Source: Mastigamoeba balamuthi (Eukaryota; Evosea; Mastigamoebida; Mastigamoebidae). From it: a stretch of DNA of 59,064 nt. The position numbers were made by a program, and so were the translations under genes. Positions within the stretch are counted from its first letter, which is position 1, and each line of letters opens with the position of its first letter. The stretch spans positions 13,755-72,818 of the forward strand of contig CACRSC010000113.1 of the NCBI GenBank assembly GCA_902651635.1. Reading direction: 5' to 3'. The notes under the pieces were generated by a model. That model made no database searches. It was given only the letters and a program-made list of their open reading frames with translations, and was not told where the DNA came from. Positions 1 to 10,154 of the stretch are shown piece after piece.

Positions 1-14
1 AAGCCACCCCCGCC

Positions 15-847
15 TCAGAGCACCCAATGTGCCCAGCTGATAACTGGCAGGATAGCACCACTCGCTGCCCAGGTGCTTCCGCAGCCACCGATGTTGCTGA
101 AGTCGTCGTCGTTGGCATGCGACGACTTCGTGGACTTGCCGGACTTGGAAGAGGACACGGCGACCACAGACGACTTTGCCGACTTGGACGTCTCTGCGGA
201 GCTCTCGTGTGTGTCAGCAGAGCACGAGGAAAGCCACCACCACGTGATGACGGGGAGCCCGTCCTTGTTGTTGACTCCCTGGTCCAGTTGCTTGTACGCC
301 GCGTTGCCGTTGTTGTTTAGCACATCGAGGTGCTCCTGTTCGTCCCCGTATGAAGGGCAGTTGTGAGTAAGCCTGTTCGTCTCCAGGGGGAAAGGAATGA
401 AAGGGAGAAAGGGACCTTCTTGAGGTAGTCGCAGTTGCTGGGGTCGCAGAAGTCGATGACGCGGACGGGCTTGAGGACTCTGCCGTCGGCGCCCTGGATG
501 GCGATGCAGCGGTCGCAATACTTGCTGTTGTCCATGCCACACACCCCGTTGAGCGCCACGAACATGTCCTTGGTCTTCTTCGCCTTGCCGTTCCAGCTGT
601 CACACGCGTAGACGTCGTCGCTGAAGTACGTCAAGAACCCGCTCACCTTCTGCCCCGTCGGCGTTGTCGAGCACGGGTCCACCGCTCCCACAGCCCGTGT
701 ACCGTTGCTGCGTGCACGAGAGCGGGCAGCGAGGAGCGGGCAGATGCATGAGAAATTGCACGGAAGAGGGGCGGAGACGTGCGTGAGGGCTGCGGCTGCG
801 GCCACGAGGGCAGCAAGCAGCGCTGCGTGCGCAAGTGAAGAAGGCAT
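15..847 (-). CDS. Expansin/barwin-like secreted protein (double-psi beta-barrel)
   Basis: Two exons: 847-416 and 335-15, phase-0 intron of 80 nt (donor AAG/GTCCCT, acceptor ACAG/GAG), 250 residues in total. The N-terminus is a hydrophobic signal peptide (MPSSLAHAALLAALVAAAAA). Residues about 60-190 resemble the barwin/expansin-N fold: GFLTYFSDD, several paired cysteines (VYACDSW, NGVCGMD, YCDRC), VIDFCDPSNCDYL, then HLDVLNNNGNAAYKQL and PVITWWW. Proteins of this fold bind or loosen polysaccharide walls or inhibit proteases; no catalytic claim is made here. No expansin C-terminal cellulose-binding domain is visible. Instead there is a Ser/Lys-rich linker (SSSKSGKSTKSS) and a short hydrophobic end (GAILPVISWAHWVL), possibly a surface-anchor signal. 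The start is chosen because the signal peptide begins there. An extra 3' intron cannot be excluded. Confidence 0.72.
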
Positions 848-1065
848 GGCCGCTGTCTGACACTTGCTGCACAAAAACCGTTGTGGACTTGTGAAGGGGG
901 GCCGATTTCGAGAGAATGATACCCCCAGGCAGTTGTGCAACTGCCTGTACGTCAATATGGTTATTTTTTCTGTGTAAAACAGTTGTGCCCGATGAGGAAA
1001 CAAGGCCGTTGCGCACCTGCGCACCTAATATTGCACCGGGACTCAGCGATCCTGGACTCCGGGTC

Positions 1066-1198
1066 ACCGCCTCGCCGAAGAAGTGCTGGGCGTCTCCCGG
1101 GAAGGGGTCACCCGAGGTGATCGGGGTGACGGCCAGCGCGTCGCGGGTGGCCGCATTGAGGTCCTGGAGCTCGGCGGCGAGCTTGTTGAAGGCGGCCT
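1066..1198 (-). pseudogene. Isolated FH2 (formin) fragment, decayed
   Basis: About 130 bp match the 3' part of the giant formin at about 15709-15841 in the same orientation. The minus strand stays open and encodes an FH2 segment (AAFNKLAAELQDLNAATRDA, then FPGDAQHFFGEAVTR) that differs from the intact copy by a few residues. Several of the changes are CpG to TpG or CpA (GCGCTGG to GTGCTGG, for example). Homology stops abruptly on both sides and there is no start codon or splice context. It is a relic of a segmental copy of the formin, not a functional gene. Confidence 0.8.
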
Positions 1199-1538
1199 AG
1201 GAGAGCAGCGAATGCGATGCCCGACGGCTTTGCATCCCTAGCGCAGTATTCAGAAGGAACACCTGATGCTCGATGTGCAAAAGTCGCATGCCTCGAAGGC
1301 CTGCTTGCGCTCCAGTGTGTACTTCCTCACCATTTCTGCTGATCTCGCAGATGTCAGTTGGTTTGAGCGAAATATCTGGCTGATCCGTTAGCATGACAGA
1401 CGTGTTCCGCCCGCCATTGAGAGCCTTTTGTAACAAGGCGCCGGGTCTACACTGAGAATATCGCTTTACAACACACTTTTGGGATTCTGATGGCCCAAAC
1501 ACAGTCTGTGAGTGCACCTTTTCTGTACCACCCTCTTT

Positions 1539-1575
1539 GTCTTTGCACCCAAAGGTACCATTTTTCCAGTTTCAT
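1539..1575 (-). repeat. Dispersed repeat family R1, copy 1 (edge motif)
   Basis: A motif of about 36 nt reading GTCTTTGCA.CCAAA.GTACC followed by a pyrimidine-rich tail and CAGTTTCA occurs here, at 11539-11574 and at 45439-45474. Here and at 45 kb it is followed by related charged-protein coding remnants, so it probably marks one edge of a mobile or duplicated unit. Confidence 0.6.
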
Positions 1576-1689
1576 AAATACGCCTCAGTGAAAAAGTCAT
1601 AATAAAACGACTTTTCCTAAATGACAAAAATGAAGAGTAGGATAAATAAAAAAACAACTTTTGAAAAATGTGAAAAAACAAAGTCACAA

Positions 1690-2480
1690 AAATGCTACAG
1701 CACCAACCGTGAAGCAGTCCTTTGGGTCAGCCATAACGTCGTTCAGGTCATCAAAGAATGCATCTGGGTTGAGGAATCCCTCTTCAAACATATTGAGGTC
1801 CATCTGCAGAGAGCTGGTTGTGAGCAGCTCGTTGGAGTTGGACAGCCAGAGGTCCAGCTCCACAAAAAGGTACCATGTTAAATTAAAATGGAAAAAGACA
1901 TTGAAACAGATTTGTTTGTTTTTTGTACAGGTTTTTCACAAAGAACACAATTTGTGAGTTAGTAAACCATTGTTGATTTCAGTGGACATGCGGGTATGAG
2001 GTGAGAAGAGACACCATTGTACCTCAAGCTCAGTGCTTCTTTTTGAGTATTGTGCATACTGGCTTCTTTGTGTAGCAGGGGATTTCTTCTTGGCAGATGA
2101 TGTCCGGGACCTCTTGGTCTTTGCTGATGGCTGAGTCTCAGAGCTCCTTAAGGACTTCTCACTCTCTGCACTGGACTTGCTTATCTCGCTCTCTTCACTC
2201 TTTTTACTGGTTTTCTGTTTGGCCTTGATCTGTGCTACTGTTTTAGTAACATTATCAATGGAAAATTGTACCTCGGCCAGTCGTAGTTCTGCCTGTACTT
2301 TGATCAGCTTCTCTTCTGCAAGAAAAGCATCTGTTTATTACTCAGAATCAATTAAACCTTTTAAAGAGGCAGTAGTGGATTCGGCCTCTGCTGCTGCCTT
2401 TGTGGCCTCTGCTTCTTATCCTTATTGCTTTGCACCTTGGGGTTCCATGCCTCGTCCTCCGTTTCCTTTGGGGATTCAAG
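1690..2480 (-). pseudogene. 3' part of a charged coiled-coil-like gene in a repeated element (copy 1)
   Basis: Read on the minus strand there are three coding-like blocks. The first, about 2480-2350, starts SDLESPKETEDEAWNPKVQ. The second, about 2315-1985, follows a clear TTTTCTTGCAG acceptor and reads EEKLIKVQAELRLAEVQ, then a Ser/Lys-rich region (KTKRSRTSSAKKKS). The third, about 1868-1690, contains LDLWLSNSNELL, FEEGFLNPDAFFDDL and ends GAVAFL before a stop. The middle block is heptad-like and basic. No 5' end or ATG is identifiable and I do not recognise the family. A more damaged copy with similar sequence lies at about 45540-45930, so this is probably cargo or an ORF of a repeat. It may be a gene fragment rather than an expressed gene. 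Confidence 0.45.
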
Positions 2481-2502
2481 GTCTGAATTCCTGTTCCACT
2501 TG

Positions 2503-2683
2503 AGTCACTTTTAAACTGTCAATTTTGTGACTCTTTTCAGAATGTAACTTTCGTGACACTTTCCAACTGTCTTCTGTGACATTTTCCAACTGTTGAGTTT
2601 TAAGACTCTTGTCAGGCTATCGCATTACGACACTTTTTCACACTGTCTCTTTTGCGATACTTTCAGACTGTCATAAAAACTTA
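2503..2683. repeat. Degenerate tandem repeat, about 25-bp unit x 7
   Basis: Seven successive units of about 25 bp follow the pattern GACACTTTTCCAACTGTC plus a short variable tail (for example GACACTTTCCAACTGTCTTC, then GACATTTTCCAACTGTTGAG). The array abuts the 5' side of the charged-protein relic. Short tandem arrays of this kind are typical subterminal transposase-binding regions, but no transposase is linked to it here. Confidence 0.6.
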
Positions 2684-2689
2684 TTATAT

Positions 2690-3819
2690 CTTTTTTACTG
2701 TTTTCTTACTTCTGCTTTACTCTTTTTCATTTAACTTCATTTTCCTACAGCTGCTAAGATGTTCTGGATGCCCGGGCAGCATAATACAATCAAAATGTAG
2801 TTATAAGAACTGGTATGCTTTGTACTCGTATGGTGAATGTGGAATGCCACATCAAAATGGTAATATTCTGAATGTACTACTCAATGACAACTATATCTGG
2901 TACATCTCTCTAGAGGTGTTGATGAAGATCCATTCACAGGCACAGGTATTCTATCATTTTCTTTAATTCTCTTTCTCACTCTTCTTAGGTCCTTTTGCAC
3001 AGAATCCAGAGATTGTGCCTCATGATGCTCTATTTCAATGGTTCAGCACACACACTACTATTACAAGCCTTTATTCATCTTCAGCATTCCCTTTGATGCC
3101 CAGTTGGGCCATGTATGCCACAGGATCTGCTAAGTCTTCTCTTTCTGCTTCTGCTCACTTTGCTGGTTCACGAAAAGAAAGAGGACATCAAGCAACTACC
3201 TGTACACAATTCAGATTGATTCTCCACAAGAATCACTTCATAACAACACTCTATGGTCAGGAACAGCAAGACTTGTACTTGAAAAGTCAAAAGTCAGAAT
3301 GTTAAAGAGAAAAACAAAATTAATACCAGCTGTTCCTGTACAATCCACCACCATCACACACAGAAACAAGAAAAGCAGAGGCTTTGGTGGTCGCTCTGTA
3401 ATTCTCTCTTCTTACTCTAAACCCATAACACAAGCATCTTTTTTCTCCGACTAGATCTCCTCTTGCACAAGTTCAGTTGCCTGTTACTTTCAGAAGAGCA
3501 AACCTAGTCCTCTTTGATGAACTCTACTATGGACCTTCAGGTTCTAGGCCCATGCCTATACAGTCACCAGATATTTAGTTCTCTTCTTTCAGGTCTGCTG
3601 TACAGTTGCACTGTGTTACCTCGTGGGCCCACACTTTACCCATTCATGGAATGGAACCACAGTGCCATCCTGTCTTGGTCAGTGCATACTGTCTTTGGAA
3701 ACAATACAGCACAACAGAACCCCTTTGTTTTCACAGTATCAGACACACTGCAACACAACTACATATCATTTCTTTCCCAAGAAGTGCGCACATTTGGACT
3801 GTATGAACTCATGCACTAT
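2690..3819. other. AT-rich intergenic stretch, no supported gene
   Basis: This 1.1 kb stretch is CpG-poor and AT-rich. Short open frames exist on the plus strand (2652-2966, 3015-3305, 3514-3876), with possible splice-like pyrimidine tracts at about 2735-2755 and 2965-2990. None shows a recognisable motif or coherent multi-exon reading. It is probably decayed transposon sequence. Confidence 0.5.
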
Positions 3820-3942
3820 TGCTACCCTGCTCCAGACTATAACAGGCGGTCCCCCTATTCAAGCAATGCTGTATAATGCAGGGCGGGCCCCTTGTTAGGT
3901 TTAAGGCGGCCCCAAGCCTATGTAGCATATAGCAGGGTAGCA
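3820..3942. mobile_element. Short MITE, 123 bp, copy 1
   Basis: The element is bounded by perfect 12-bp terminal inverted repeats, TGCTACCCTGCT at the left and AGCAGGGTAGCA at the right. Its internal sequence (CCAGACTATA, GGTTTAAGGCGGCCCCAAGC, CTATGTAGCATAT) is shared with 10033-10154. It encodes nothing. I see no convincing target-site duplication. Confidence 0.75.
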
Positions 3943-4112
3943 CAGCCCCCCAAACACACCACATACTCACATACCACACTTATACACCAAGTACAATAAA
4001 GAACATATCAATTGTTAAGCAAACATCTCAATTCAATTGATGAGTGGGTGAGACACTCAAATGATCAGAAGGATGCAAGCTGTGTCTCAGATATTTGTCC
4101 TGACGTGATATT

Positions 4113-4341
4113 CCAGGAATCGTGCACCTTTAGTTGATTGTCCAAGATAAGGGTAATCCAGCACCGGAGGAGCAATTCCGGAAATGCTCCAGCTGCCATA
4201 CAAATAATAGTGTACTGTAACGTGATNCCAGGAATCGTGCACCTTTAGTTGATTGTCCAAGATAAGGGTAATCCAGCACCGGAGGAGCAATTCCGGAAAT
4301 GCTCCAGCTGCCATACAAATAATAGTGTACTGTAACGTGAT
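4113..4341. repeat. 114-bp direct duplication around a single N (probable assembly join)
   Basis: Bases 4113-4226 are repeated at 4228-4341, separated by one N at 4227. The same structure (copy, N, copy) occurs at 8319 and 51983. This is best explained by two overlapping contigs placed end to end. Confidence 0.85.
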
Positions 4342-4344
4342 CAC

Positions 4345-5090
4345 TTTATTCATTTGCTCTCTCTCAACAGTCCACTGAGATGGACATGGATGATGACATC
4401 ACGCCACCTGACTGTGTATAGGTGGGGATGTGTCCCGTTAAAGAGTGGGATTCGGGGTGTGTGGGCCCTGGGTGAGGCACAGTGGGTGTCTGAAATCAGT
4501 TGGTGTTTTCTGTGTGTTCTGGTGGTGGTGGTGAGCATGTATGTCCCTAAGGATTCTGAACCTCCTTCTGCCCTGCCATGCAGCTTCACCCCCCTCCAGC
4601 CCCATAACACGCACACACCCCTGGCTTCTGGAGAAAAAGTGGTCAACTCTCCTTTTAATGAGTGCCCTGCCACGCGGACACAGCCTCACTTTCCTCAATA
4701 ACCCACACAACACACCGCAGCTTCCCGAGCACTCAAAAAAACACCTTTTAATGGGTGCCCTGCCACGCGGACACAGTCTTACTTTCCCTCACAACATGCA
4801 CAATGCACCGCGACTTCCAAAGCACCTCCCAAACAGTGTTCAAGATAAGAATATCACTCTGCACCACCAGTCACGCCATGGAATTCCCACAGCAGAAGCC
4901 CACACCAAACACCAACACCACACCACGTGCACAATGCACCTACCTATTAGAGCTCTGAAAACCGAAGTATAATAACTCGGATCACACATGCTGAAGCAGA
5001 AATTCTCAAAGAGGCCCAAAAGGGACACGATGATCATAGATGCAAAGAAGTCCAGGCCTCAAAGGAAGGTTAGTGTTTCAGGAAACTGTT
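4345..5090. repeat. Intergenic DNA with a tandem duplication of about 95 bp
   Basis: A block at about 4655-4745 (CTTTTAATGAGTGCCCTGCC, then CACGCGGACACAG, TCACTTTCCTC) recurs at about 4747-4830 with small changes. The rest of the interval has no supported gene; several short open frames overlap on both strands without family features. Confidence 0.5.
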
Positions 5091-5162
5091 CAAGGGGAAA
5101 GGGACTCGAGAAGACCTCACTGGGGCAGAGGCAGGGAATCATAGTGAATGATGGGGGTCTTG

Positions 5163-5590
5163 TCATCCAGTGCCACCACAGGGCAGCAGCTCCGAAAGGG
5201 CCATGGGATAAGTTTCCCACAGCTCAATGGAGTACTGGAAAAGGAAAATGACGAACTGCTCGCCATGGCAGATGATGTGCATGTCATGGTTGAATGCCAT
5301 TGCCAGATCGTACTCGAGCAAGTTCACCACCTGGACCATGCAGTCGACATGCAGTTGCTTAATCATCATGGCTGTGGTATTGGTCTACTCGTGAAGAAGT
5401 CCATGTTTATCTGGTATGCGATGTGGTAATTGCACAGGGGCCTGCACAGTGTCCAGTAAATGCCGTTTATGTCTGCAGGAGGTGGCACATAGACGAGGTC
5501 GGCCCTCATGAGCTCGTTTGTCAACATCTCCCTGTTTTCTGCCACGACTCCAGGTCCCTTCATTGTGCTCCGCGACCCCAGCCTGTGCAA
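5163..5590 (-). pseudogene. Unrecognised decayed coding remnant
   Basis: Two overlapping minus-strand frames look like one broken coding segment: 5590-5366 (contains GPGVVAENREMLTNELMRAD and DINGIYWTLCRPLCNYHIAY) and 5369-5163 (contains QLHVDCMVQVVNLLEYDLAM and HDMHIICHGEQFVIFLFQYS). They overlap by four bases in different frames, which suggests a small indel. The hydrophobic/charged alternation looks protein-like, but I do not recognise a family. It lies beside the transposon-rich block. Confidence 0.3.
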
Positions 5591-5789
5591 CTGTGGCCTG
5601 CGTGATCATGGTATCTGGATTCCTGCTCCATCATGGCAGTGACATGAGGCTCATTTCCCAGATTTGCATAGCCCCCATCAGGACCAGGAGCAGGCCCTCT
5701 GTGCAAAGTTTGGATTAAGCATGGATTAAGCCCGATCTGGATACCCAGAATAAAACCAATGCAGGGCATACTGAGGATTGTGTGCATCA

Positions 5790-6060
5790 ATCGTTTCTAG
5801 CAATACATGTGTATATAGCACATGCATCACTATAAACAATTAATGCACATCATGCACATCAATCGAAAAACCCAAATAAATTGATATTAATTAATGCACT
5901 GTATGCGCAACAGGCACTAAATGTGCATGGTGCGCATTTAGCAATTCAATCGATTAAATCAATTGAATCACTAAATGCAATATAATCACTGGAATCACTA
6001 AATGCGATTGCATATTTTAAAAAACCACTACTAAAAAGTGGACCACAATTTTTGATTTTA
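5790..6060. other. AT-rich element flank
   Basis: Short oligomers recur: CACTAAATGC, ATGCACAT and AATCGATTAAATCAATTGAA. They resemble the sequence beyond the transposase at 7860-7970, 8540-8670 and 9340-9690. This may be the left subterminal region of the Harbinger-like element; no clean terminal inverted repeat was identified. Confidence 0.35.
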
Positions 6061-6135
6061 TTTCTTGGCTGCTTCTGCAGCACTGTACTGCTTTAGCAGC
6101 ACAGTGCGATGCCTCTTAAGCTGCAGAGAGAGGCG

Positions 6136-7740
6136 TCATACATCCTCAGGTCTCATGCTCACCAGCATGGTGATGTCATCCCAGTTGATGTCATGGTCAT
6201 CCTGCTGCTCGTTCTGCTGCTCCTCCTGGTACTCCTCCTGCTCAGGGACCTCAGAGGCCTCAGGGGCCTCAGGGGCCCCGTCCTGCAAAAATTCAGTTAG
6301 TTTAATCAAAATGGGAAGGACAGTGAAAGGGGCAGGAGGGAGAAGGAGGGGAAGGGACATACCTTAACAGCAGCAGCTATCTTGGCTGCTGCTTCCACTT
6401 CTCTGGCAGCAACCCTGACAGCAGCACGTTCATGCTGTACAGGGTTGCTGATAATCCCCAGGGCACAAAGAGGAGAGACCTCCTCTCTGCGCCTTTTGGC
6501 CAGCTTGGCCATGTCTTTCTTTGAAGCCTCAGCCACTGCCAGCTGCTATAAAAGTGTTAGAAATGATTATTTGTGCATCAGATGCATGATGCACATAATG
6601 TGCAAAAGGTACACAATGGGGGGGGGGGAGAAAACCCCCCCTTTAGTTAAATGTTCAACACTTGTATACAGGAAGGAAAGGAGGGAACAGGGAGGGAGGG
6701 AAACACATACCTTTCGGCCCAGGCTCTTGTGCCATGCCTGGGCCTCCTCCTCTGAGAAGGAGCTCGAGGTGAGCTTCTTCTCAGAGGAAAAGCTCCCCAC
6801 ACTGCTGCTGGCTGGGCTGCTGCTTGGGCTGCGGCTGTGGTGGTGATGACAGCTGCTGTGTCTTCTCACCACCTGCTCCTGCTTGTCCTCCTTGTTCACA
6901 TGCCTTCTGTACTTGTAGTCAGTGTGCTGCTGCCAGTGCTGGAGCCCCAGCTCCTCTGCAAGCTGCTCCTGTGACGTTTTTTCTGTTTGTTTACAAGAAA
7001 AACAGGGGGCAGGGGAGGGGAAAAAAGGACTGTCATTTGGCTGAACCCTGTGTGGATGGCGGTGTGGAGGACATTCATGATGGTGGCAACCATGCTGCTA
7101 CCAACATCCATTGGTGCTGCTGGTGCACCAGGTGCTGCTGGGACAGCACCCTCCGTTTCCAGGGGCACCCACATCTGCGAAAAACAGGGCAGGGCAGGGA
7201 ATAATTGTGAAAAACCGGGAAAAACCAGATAAAATGAGGACGGGCAGGAAGGAGGGCAGGGAGGGCAAGAGGAGGGCAGAACGCACCCCGCCCAACTCCT
7301 CCACTAGGCATCGCATCTCTGCCTCTGACAATTCAGGGACGGGCAAGTCTTTTTTGCCTGCCTGCCATGAATTTTGGCGGTTCTGCAGGAAGGTAAGGGG
7401 TCACAAACGTCAGTAAAGGGAAAACAAAGAAAGGGGGGAAAGGGGGGATTAAGAGGGATTAAGGGGACTCAAGGGGAAGCAAGGGGGAAGCAGGGGAGGG
7501 AGCATGCACCTTCAGGTCCTTTGAGTCACACCATACAACCAGCAGTGCCCAGGCACACAGCTGCTGGTCCGTGGGCTCCCATTTAAATTTCGGGCTGTAC
7601 AGCACAGTCATGTACTCGGTGACAGCTCACACCAGAGTGTGGAGGCTGTCGCCTTTCCAAGGCTGTGCTGCTGCAGCTGGGAAGAGTGGCACAGCATGCA
7701 CAGGCGGGGGCAGGGAGACGGAAGGGGGGACCGCAGACAT
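6136..7740 (-). pseudogene. Six-exon gene beside a Harbinger-like transposase, one in-frame stop
   Basis: Exons on the minus strand: 7740-7510, 7382-7287, 7174-7031, 6968-6711, 6545-6363 and 6282-6136. All five introns are phase 0 with GT/AG ends (donors GTGCAT, GTGCGT, GTCCTT, GTATGT, GTATGT), and the exons total exactly 353 codons. Exon 1 has a single TGA at 7629-7627 (codon 38), consistent with CGA to TGA by CpG decay. Recognisable stretches are WEPTDQQLCAWALLVVWCD, PELSEAEMRCLVEELGG, a His/Ser-rich patch, FSEEEAQAWHKSLGRK, an Arg/Lys-Ala helix (KKDMAKLAKRRREEV) and an acidic Gln/Glu-rich C-terminus ending MRPEDV. I do not recognise the family. PIF/Harbinger elements normally carry a second DNA-binding (Myb/trihelix-like) protein next to the transposase, and the position and helix content fit that role. 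This is inference. Confidence 0.6.
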
Positions 7741-7981
7741 GCATGACTATTGTCCACGAATGCTGGGGGGAGTAGAGAGTGTTTTAAAGGTGTCAGAAAA
7801 AATCAGACTAAGTGCGTCATTGCTTCAATCGTTTTTTAGTGAAAATATCTGAGAAAAACGGCAATGTCACATCACATCAATCGCATCATGCACTTCATGT
7901 GCATAAAACGCATTTTGCACTTGTAGCTCATTCATTCATTCGCTAAATACATCAGTACATACATCACTACACACACTGCAC

Positions 7982-9299
7982 TTGCCAAAAGCCCAGCCAA
8001 CCTACTTGCCAAAAACCCAGCCAACAATCATGGTCAAGTCCCAGGACAACCCTATCATTGCTGCACAAATTGCCAGGCAGCAGCGTCTCCTGCACAAGCT
8101 GCACAAGTCCATTGCCAAAGCACACTGGGGGTACCCTGTCCAATTCCTGGAACGGGTATTTCAGCATTATGAAGGGCCAGACACCCCCTTCAAGAAGCTG
8201 GGGGACCTGCTGGACCTGCCGCTATACTTCAAACGCTATGGAGTGCTTGCCTCTGAGACGTCCCTGGAGGCTCCTGACCCAAGCAACTTCTGGTGCATGA
8301 TGGCTTGATGCTGGCTCTNTCCTGGAACGGGTATTTCAGCATTATGAAGGGCCAGACACCCCCTTCAAGAAGCTGGGGGGACCTGCTGGACCTGCCGCTA
8401 TACTTCAAACGCTATGGAGTGCTTGCCTCTGAGACGTCCCTGGAGGCTCCTGACCCAAGCAACTTCTGGTGCATGATGGCTTGATGCTGGCTCTATCTGG
8501 CAGAGCATGTCAACGAGATGGAGGTAAGGCCCACATAAAAAAAACAGCACACAACACAATTGTTATTTCATCTGAGAAATCAGTATCAATTCATTATTAA
8601 ATCAATTCAATTGCTTATTATAAATGCATCAACCTGATCACTCATTTTCGAAAAATTGCACAGAGTGTCTGAAATGCCCTGACTTCTGAGGCCAACAGGC
8701 TTCTACCACCCTGGTCTCGCACAATCCACGGGTCTGTGGATGTCAAGGCCATTGACATCTCACAGCCCAGCAAGAAGCAGGACAAGTTCTACAACGGCAA
8801 GTACAAGGGGCACGCGGTCAAGATTCAGGTGGTGGTCAACAACCAGGGCATCCCCATGGACGTTCAAGGGTTGTACAAGGGGGTTCGACCTGAAGATCTG
8901 GCAGAGCTCAGCTCCAGGCATGGAACTGTAAGGGACATGGCTGCTGGCTGACAATGCCTATGTCAGTGTCCCAAGCAGTGAGCTTCTGACCCCTTCAAGC
9001 ACGCCTCTCTGTTTGACTCTGTGAATGGAAGGCGAAGAAGAACTGCACTCAAGTACACCAGGTTCGAACGCCAGTGGAACCAAGTTCACAGATGCTGAAG
9101 AAGCAGGGTAGAGCACTACCTGGGCTTCATGTCCCGATTCAACATCGTGGGCAAGATGTTCAAGGGGAAGAAGATGATGAGCAATGACCTGCTGAGGTCA
9201 GCCATCACAATCATCACGAACCTAGATGCCTGGTACCTCAGTGAGAACCCCCTGCACCGTATTCCCAGGGAGGCCTGGTTTCCCAGACCACCCCAGTGA
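7982..9299 (+). pseudogene. PIF/Harbinger-type DDE transposase, broken
   Basis: An N-terminal piece starts at about 8030 (MVKSQDNPIIAAQIARQQRL) and runs to FWCMMA; it contains the artefactual duplication at 8145-8494. A second block (8736-8951) has the DDE nuclease core signature SVDVKAIDISQPS, YNGKYKGHAVKIQVVVN and a conserved Gly-Ile turn. Out of frame after it come LADNAYV and LLTPFKH, then RVEHYLGFMSRFNIVGKMFK near 9110-9165, as in the last DDE region of IS5-like/Harbinger transposases. Stops and frame changes separate the blocks. Together with the gene at 6136-7740, transcribed away from it, this looks like a dead autonomous element. Confidence 0.7.
8145..8494. repeat. 174/175-bp direct duplication around a single N (probable assembly join)
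   Basis: Bases 8145-8318 recur at 8320-8494 with N at 8319. The only difference I see is one extra G in a G run in the second copy, as expected for independent assembly of the same locus. The transposase segment is therefore probably present once. Confidence 0.85.
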
Positions 9300-9344
9300 A
9301 AAAGCCAAAACAGAGGTTTGACTTTAAAAAATGACAGAGCTCAG

Positions 9345-9694
9345 TGATGAATAATCGCAAAAATGTGCTAAATGCACTGAAATTGCACTGCATGCGATTG
9401 GTAGCGCTACATGTGATGCATTCGATGGAATTGCATTGCTAAAATAGCGCTACAATCACTACTAGCACAAATATTTGCGCTAGTAGTGATTGAAGTAATG
9501 CATAGCATTGAATGAAATAGCAATAACGCTGAAATTAGGTCGCATATAGCACTAAAATCGCTATCAGCGATGTAGCGCTATTTAGCACTAGAATTAGCAC
9601 AAAATTAGCGATTGAAGCACTAAATTAGCACTGAAAAAACATCGCTAAAGATTTATTGCTCCATGCGCACAAGTTGCAGCAATGTCTAAATGTT
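9345..9694. mobile_element. Foldback repeat family R2, copy 1
   Basis: AT-rich repeat made of short TAGCACTAAAAT-like oligomers. It is centred on a 38-nt near-perfect palindrome at 9454-9491 (arms AATCACTACTAGC and GCTAGTAGTGATT around ACAAATATTTGC). It ends with AACATCGCTAAAGATTTAT and a CAAGTTGCAGCAATG motif. Related copies: 11135-11420, 12870-13228 and 48190-48322. It directly follows the transposase remnant, so it may be a Harbinger-derived MITE family. No coding capacity. Confidence 0.65.
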
Positions 9695-10032
9695 CACTCT
9701 ACACTTCTTCATTGTGCTGAAAACCATCAGACTCCCAAGAGATCAGACCCTCATGGTAAATCCACTTTCTGATCCAGCCAAGAATGTGGAACCGAGTAGC
9801 TCGGACAACATTCTTAACATCGTCACCATTTCTGCTGTCGTTCTTGTTCTCTCAGCTGCCTGTCCACAAATCCTCCCTCGTCATGCCCAGAAATTCAGCC
9901 TCTCAGAAATCTGCCAATTTACCTTCGTCATATTCCCTGGAACTCGACAAATAGCATAACTCAGTTGTATCAATCTGAATTGGTTTATTTGTCTCTGTGT
10001 GAATGTGGAGGTGTATGTGGTGTGAGGGGCTG

Positions 10033-10154
10033 TGCTACCCCGCCCCAGACTATAGCAGGTGGTCCCCTATTAAAGCAATGCTGTCTAATGCAGAACGGCC
10101 CCTTTGTTAGGTTTAAGGCAGCTCCAAGCCTATGTAGCATATGGCGGGGTAGCA
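10033..10154. mobile_element. Short MITE, 122 bp, copy 2
   Basis: The terminal inverted repeats are TGCTACCCCGCC and GGCGGGGTAGCA, perfect over 12 bp. The inside is about 85-90 % identical by eye to 3820-3942. Both ends differ from copy 1 at the same two positions, so each copy keeps perfect inverted repeats. Confidence 0.75.

Noticed and set aside
3514-3898. Overlapping plus-strand ORFs rich in Ser/His/Thr
   Set aside because: CpG-poor repeat sequence partly inside the MITE; frames overlap each other and show no family motif.
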